From: Sphingomonas swuensis | GTDB taxonomy: Bacteria > Pseudomonadota > Alphaproteobacteria > Sphingomonadales > Sphingomonadaceae | Length of the DNA: 64,000 nucleotides | Direction: 5' to 3' | Assembly: GCF_039538045.1 (NCBI RefSeq) | Contig: NZ_BAABBQ010000001.1 | Coordinates: forward strand, 1,076,001-1,140,000 | Shown: piece after piece, positions 61,284-64,000 of the stretch | Numbering within the stretch: position 1 is the first letter of the stretch | Layout of the letters: the number at the start of each line of letters is the position of its first letter | The notes under the pieces: model-generated | Databases searched by the model: none | Told to the model about the DNA's origin: nothing | The model's input: only the letters and a program-made list of their open reading frames with translations | Made by a program: the position numbers and the translations under genes

Positions 61284-63548
61284 TTAGCGGCTCAGCCCCT
61301 TGAGGGACAGGCGGAAACTGAAGGTGCTGCCCTCGGCCCGGTTGCCGATCCGCTCATAGTCGCGGCGCCAGCTGACCCCCAAGGCGATGCACTCGTCCTC
61401 ATAGTCGAGGCTGAGGCGGTGGCGGACCGCGTTGACGCCGTCGGCGATGCTCAGCGGATCCTCGTTCTGGTCGGTAAGGTCGAGCACGGTCGCCCCGAAC
61501 ACCGCCCAGTAGCGGGCGAACTTCCAGCGCCCGGCGAGCCGCAGCTCTTCCTTGTCGCGAAGGTCCTCGACCGAGGGGTCGACGTTGCGGTTGAGCCGCA
61601 GATAGTCGATCCGCGCGTAGGTCTCGGTCGTGCCGACGGTGAGGTCGACCTCGTTGCGGCGGACCGCGAGATTGTCCTTGTCGAGCCGGAAGCGGTGGGT
61701 GAGGTCGAGGAAGCGGCCGAACTTGACCCGGGTGCGGCCGACGAAGTCCGACCAGCGATCGGTCAGCCCGGTGCCCTCGGGGAAGATGCGCTCGTCGCGA
61801 TTGAGCCGGTAGCTCTGGCCGACCGTGGTCGCGACCGCCCAGCCGGGCCGGTCGAGGTTCCAGTCGAGCCCGTAGGTCAGGCGGCTGCCGTCCTCCCACC
61901 GGTCGTAGCCGGGGAAGCGATTCAGCGCGAACAGGTTGCTGTCCTCGAGGTCGACCGAGCGGCTGTCCTCGTTGGGCAGGCTGATGTTGGCGGTCGGCGG
62001 GGTGAGCACGAGCTGCGCGCGCGGGGTCAGCCGCTGGATGCCGCCGAGGAACTCGCCCATCAGCGGCCAGCGTACCTCGGCCGCGGCGGCGACGATCCCG
62101 CGCCCGCGCCAGCCCTCCTCGCCGCGATAGAAGACGGTCGAGGTGAGCTGGTTCTCGTCGCTGTGGTAGATGTCGCCGCGGACATAGCCGGTCAGCAGCA
62201 CCTCCTGGCCCATCCGGGTCAGCCGCCTCAGGTCCCAGCGGGCGCCGGCGAAGGCGCGCTGGCTGTCCTGGCCCTCGCGGCGGAAGACGGCGAGGCTGTT
62301 GGCCTGGAGCTCGACCCGGCCGCCGAGCACCGGATCGGTCAGCCGGAGCCGTGCGTCGATGGCCGGAAGTGCGAACGGGATGCGGCTCTGGACGTCGTTC
62401 TGGCGAAGTCCCTGGAAGGCCCAGCCGGCGATCGAGAGGTAGCTGTCGGTGTCGATCCGCTCGAGGTTGAGGAAGTTGCGGAAGCGGTCGTCGCGGCTGA
62501 TGTCGTAGAAGCGCGCCACGGTCTTGTCGGTGGCGAGGCGAACCTGGCCGGTCAGGCTCCACAGCGGCGAGAACTGCAGCTTGCCATTGCCTTCGACATA
62601 GGCGCGCAGGCCCTTCTCGTCGCGGCTGTCGTCGTAGCTCGTCTTGTCGCCGTAGGTGAGGAAGCCGCCGAGGGTGAAGGCGCCGAGCGGGTTGAGGTCG
62701 CGGTAGCTGACCTCGGCGGCGGGGGCGAGGCCGGTGAAGACGTGCGGGGTGACCGTGAGGTCGCGGTTGGGTCCGAAGCGATGGTAGTAGGGGACCGAGA
62801 GCTCGGCACCCCGGCGGCGGCTGAAGCGCAGCTCGGGGAGGAGGAAACCCGAATAGCCGTCGCCGCCGCCACCGGTGCCGAGGCTGAACACGGGCAGCAA
62901 GGGAAGCGCGATGCCGAAGATCTCGAGCCGGCCGCGCTCGAAGCGGACCCGCTTGGTCGCTTCGTTATAGCGCACGCGGGCGGCGAGGATCCGCCAGCTC
63001 GGGCGCTTGGCGCAGCCGCTTTCGCTGGTGACCGGGCAGGGCGAATAGACCGCATTGTCGAGCCGGGTGACGGTGCCGTTGCGGGTAGCGCGGTCGGCGG
63101 CGAGGCGGCCTCCGCTCTCGAGCACGACGAGGAGGTTCTCGACCGTGGCGTCGCGCAGCGAGTCGGTCAGCACCACCCGCTCGGAAATGAGCTTGTCGCC
63201 GGCGGGCTGGACCACGACGACGTTGCCGGTCGCGACCACCTGGCCCGAGCGGCGATCCCAGCTGACCTGGTCGGCGGCGACGAAGATGCCGTCGCGGTTG
63301 AGCCGGACCTGTCCGCTTGCGGAGACCAGGTCGGCCTCGCTGTCATAGGAGACGACGTCGGCGGTGAAGGCGATGGTGCCTTCGCCGGTGGCCATCGAGG
63401 TCTCGGCCGGCGGGGCGATCTCGGGCGGGTTCGCGGGGACTGCCTCGGCGGGAGGCGCGGGCACGGCGGTTCCGTCCTGCGCCATGGCCGGGGAGGCCAG
63501 CGCCAGGATCAGCGGCAGCGCCGTCCAGCTCCGTGACGCCCAATCCAC
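61284..63548 (-). CDS. lptD: LPS-assembly protein LptD
   Basis: 754-residue outer-membrane protein that inserts LPS into the outer leaflet with LptE. Signal peptide, N-terminal LptA-like domain (about 55-200), then a 26-strand barrel. Cysteines CPVTSESGC near residue 172 and one at DECIALG near the C-terminus could form disulfides. GTG start at 63548 with weak AAGGG upstream. Divergent from pepA. Confidence 0.92.
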   Translation of the reverse strand: MDWASRSWTALPLILALASPAMAQDGTAVPAPPAEAVPANPPEIAPPAETSMATGEGTIAFTADVVSYDSEADLVSASGQVRLNRDGIFVAADQVSWDRRSGQVVATGNVVVVQPAGDKLISERVVLTDSLRDATVENLLVVLESGGRLAADRATRNGTVTRLDNAVYSPCPVTSESGCAKRPSWRILAARVRYNEATKRVRFERGRLEIFGIALPLLPVFSLGTGGGGDGYSGFLLPELRFSRRRGAELSVPYYHRFGPNRDLTVTPHVFTGLAPAAEVSYRDLNPLGAFTLGGFLTYGDKTSYDDSRDEKGLRAYVEGNGKLQFSPLWSLTGQVRLATDKTVARFYDISRDDRFRNFLNLERIDTDSYLSIAGWAFQGLRQNDVQSRIPFALPAIDARLRLTDPVLGGRVELQANSLAVFRREGQDSQRAFAGARWDLRRLTRMGQEVLLTGYVRGDIYHSDENQLTSTVFYRGEEGWRGRGIVAAAAEVRWPLMGEFLGGIQRLTPRAQLVLTPPTANISLPNEDSRSVDLEDSNLFALNRFPGYDRWEDGSRLTYGLDWNLDRPGWAVATTVGQSYRLNRDERIFPEGTGLTDRWSDFVGRTRVKFGRFLDLTHRFRLDKDNLAVRRNEVDLTVGTTETYARIDYLRLNRNVDPSVEDLRDKEELRLAGRWKFARYWAVFGATVLDLTDQNEDPLSIADGVNAVRHRLSLDYEDECIALGVSWRRDYERIGNRAEGSTFSFRLSLKGLSR

Positions 63549-63689
63549 TCGTGTCTGCCCTTAAAGTTGCGCTGCCTGGATGAAGAAGCGCCTATTGCAG
63601 CTTGGACGGAAGGGAGCAACGGGGTTGGCAGGCCCGGCTGCCCACGCCAAATAGCCCGCGACCCTTTCCTTGAGCAGGTATCCGTCTCC

Positions 63690-64000
63690 ATGCAGATCCG
63701 TTTCGCCGACCAGCGCCCTTCCGGCTCCTTCGCCCTTGCCCTTCCTGCCGGCTCCTCGGACCGCGCCAACCTGTCCTCGCTCGGCGACGAGCGGGCGGCG
63801 GTCGAGGCAGCGGCGCGGGCGCAGCGCTTCGAAGGCGACGCGGGCGCGGTGGCCGAGGCCTGGATCGGCGGAAGCACCGCCCAGGTTCGCCGGCTGCTGC
63901 TGATCGGCACCGGCACCGCGAGCGACGGGGCGATGGCCGAGAAGCTCGGCGGCGCGGCGACCGCACGGCTGCTGACCTCGGGCGAGCGGAGCCTCGTCAT
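63690..64000 (+). CDS. pepA: Leucyl aminopeptidase PepA, N-terminal part (3' end outside window)
   Basis: The ATG at 63690 opens a frame to the right edge with no stop. The reading matches the N-terminal domain of M17 leucyl aminopeptidase (MQIRFADQRPSGSFALALP, then RRLLLIGTGTASDG); the metal-binding C-terminal domain is off the edge. pepA divergent from lptD is the usual alphaproteobacterial arrangement, which supports the call. Confidence 0.8.
   Translation, partial: MQIRFADQRPSGSFALALPAGSSDRANLSSLGDERAAVEAAARAQRFEGDAGAVAEAWIGGSTAQVRRLLLIGTGTASDGAMAEKLGGAATARLLTSGERSLV

Overview
The window is ordinary chromosomal DNA of a high-GC alphaproteobacterium of the order Sphingomonadales. The evidence is the chvI-chvG-hprK-rapZ-EIIA-HPr block divergent from pckA, the pepA / lptD-surA-pdxA-ksgA block, cckA, an EL222-like LOV-HTH regulator, a large TonB receptor with a TonB/ExbB/ExbD/ExbD operon, and many short-overlap (ATGA) operons. 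I saw no rRNA, tRNA, CRISPR array, prophage, transposase or replication origin.

Layout. 1-10.3 kb: the end of a lipid kinase, then a five-gene minus-strand operon (Baeyer-Villiger monooxygenase, SDR, alpha/beta hydrolase, GMC oxidoreductase, MATE exporter) divergent from a 1019-residue TonB-dependent receptor; this is the most accessory-looking part. 10.3-13.2 kb: an OmpA-like protein, an outer-membrane barrel with a proline-rich tail, and several small sphingomonad-type proteins, one of 53 residues. 13.3-19.3 kb: smpB, DUF2062, M13 metallopeptidase, the hybrid kinase CckA and a single-domain receiver, with CtrA-type motifs in front. 19.7-22.9 kb: L,D-transpeptidase, a second barrel with the same tail, and the LOV-HTH regulator. 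23-27 kb: tRNA nucleotidyltransferase, CoA-type Nudix, DUF1285, then folM-like and folB. 26.9-29.5 kb: tonB-exbB-exbD-exbD. 29.6-32.8 kb: Cu/Zn superoxide dismutase lipoprotein, a small helical protein, rppH, a YflT-type stress protein and an esterase. 32.8-43.4 kb: KorA, a 25-residue membrane peptide, KorB, a SpeE-like protein, a YdjM-like protein, photolyase, cyclopropane fatty acid synthase, an SDR, rmuC and a META lipoprotein. 43.4-50.3 kb: the seven-gene ChvI/ChvG/HprK/RapZ/EIIA/HPr/SpoU operon and pckA. 50.6-57.5 kb: DUF885, NfeD and SPFH proteins, a CitE-like lyase, guaB and rsmB. 57.5-64 kb: a TPR protein, ksgA, pdxA, surA, lptD and the start of pepA.

How the genes fit together. Envelope work dominates: TonB energisation and receptor, LptD/SurA assembly, L,D-transpeptidase and barrel proteins. 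Regulation is also dense (CckA, ChvGI, HprK/HPr, LOV-HTH). The main sequence-level observations are a micropeptide translationally coupled to korA, a TTAA-N7-TTAA CtrA-type box ahead of the smpB-cckA run, a GTTC-N7-GTTC SOS-type box ahead of rmuC, hairpins that bury the ribosome-binding sites of the stress protein and of rsmB, alternative hairpins before pckA, and a dispersed repeat built from AACTTCG. No clearly novel large system was found; the monooxygenase operon with its receptor, and the kor micropeptide, are the best candidates.
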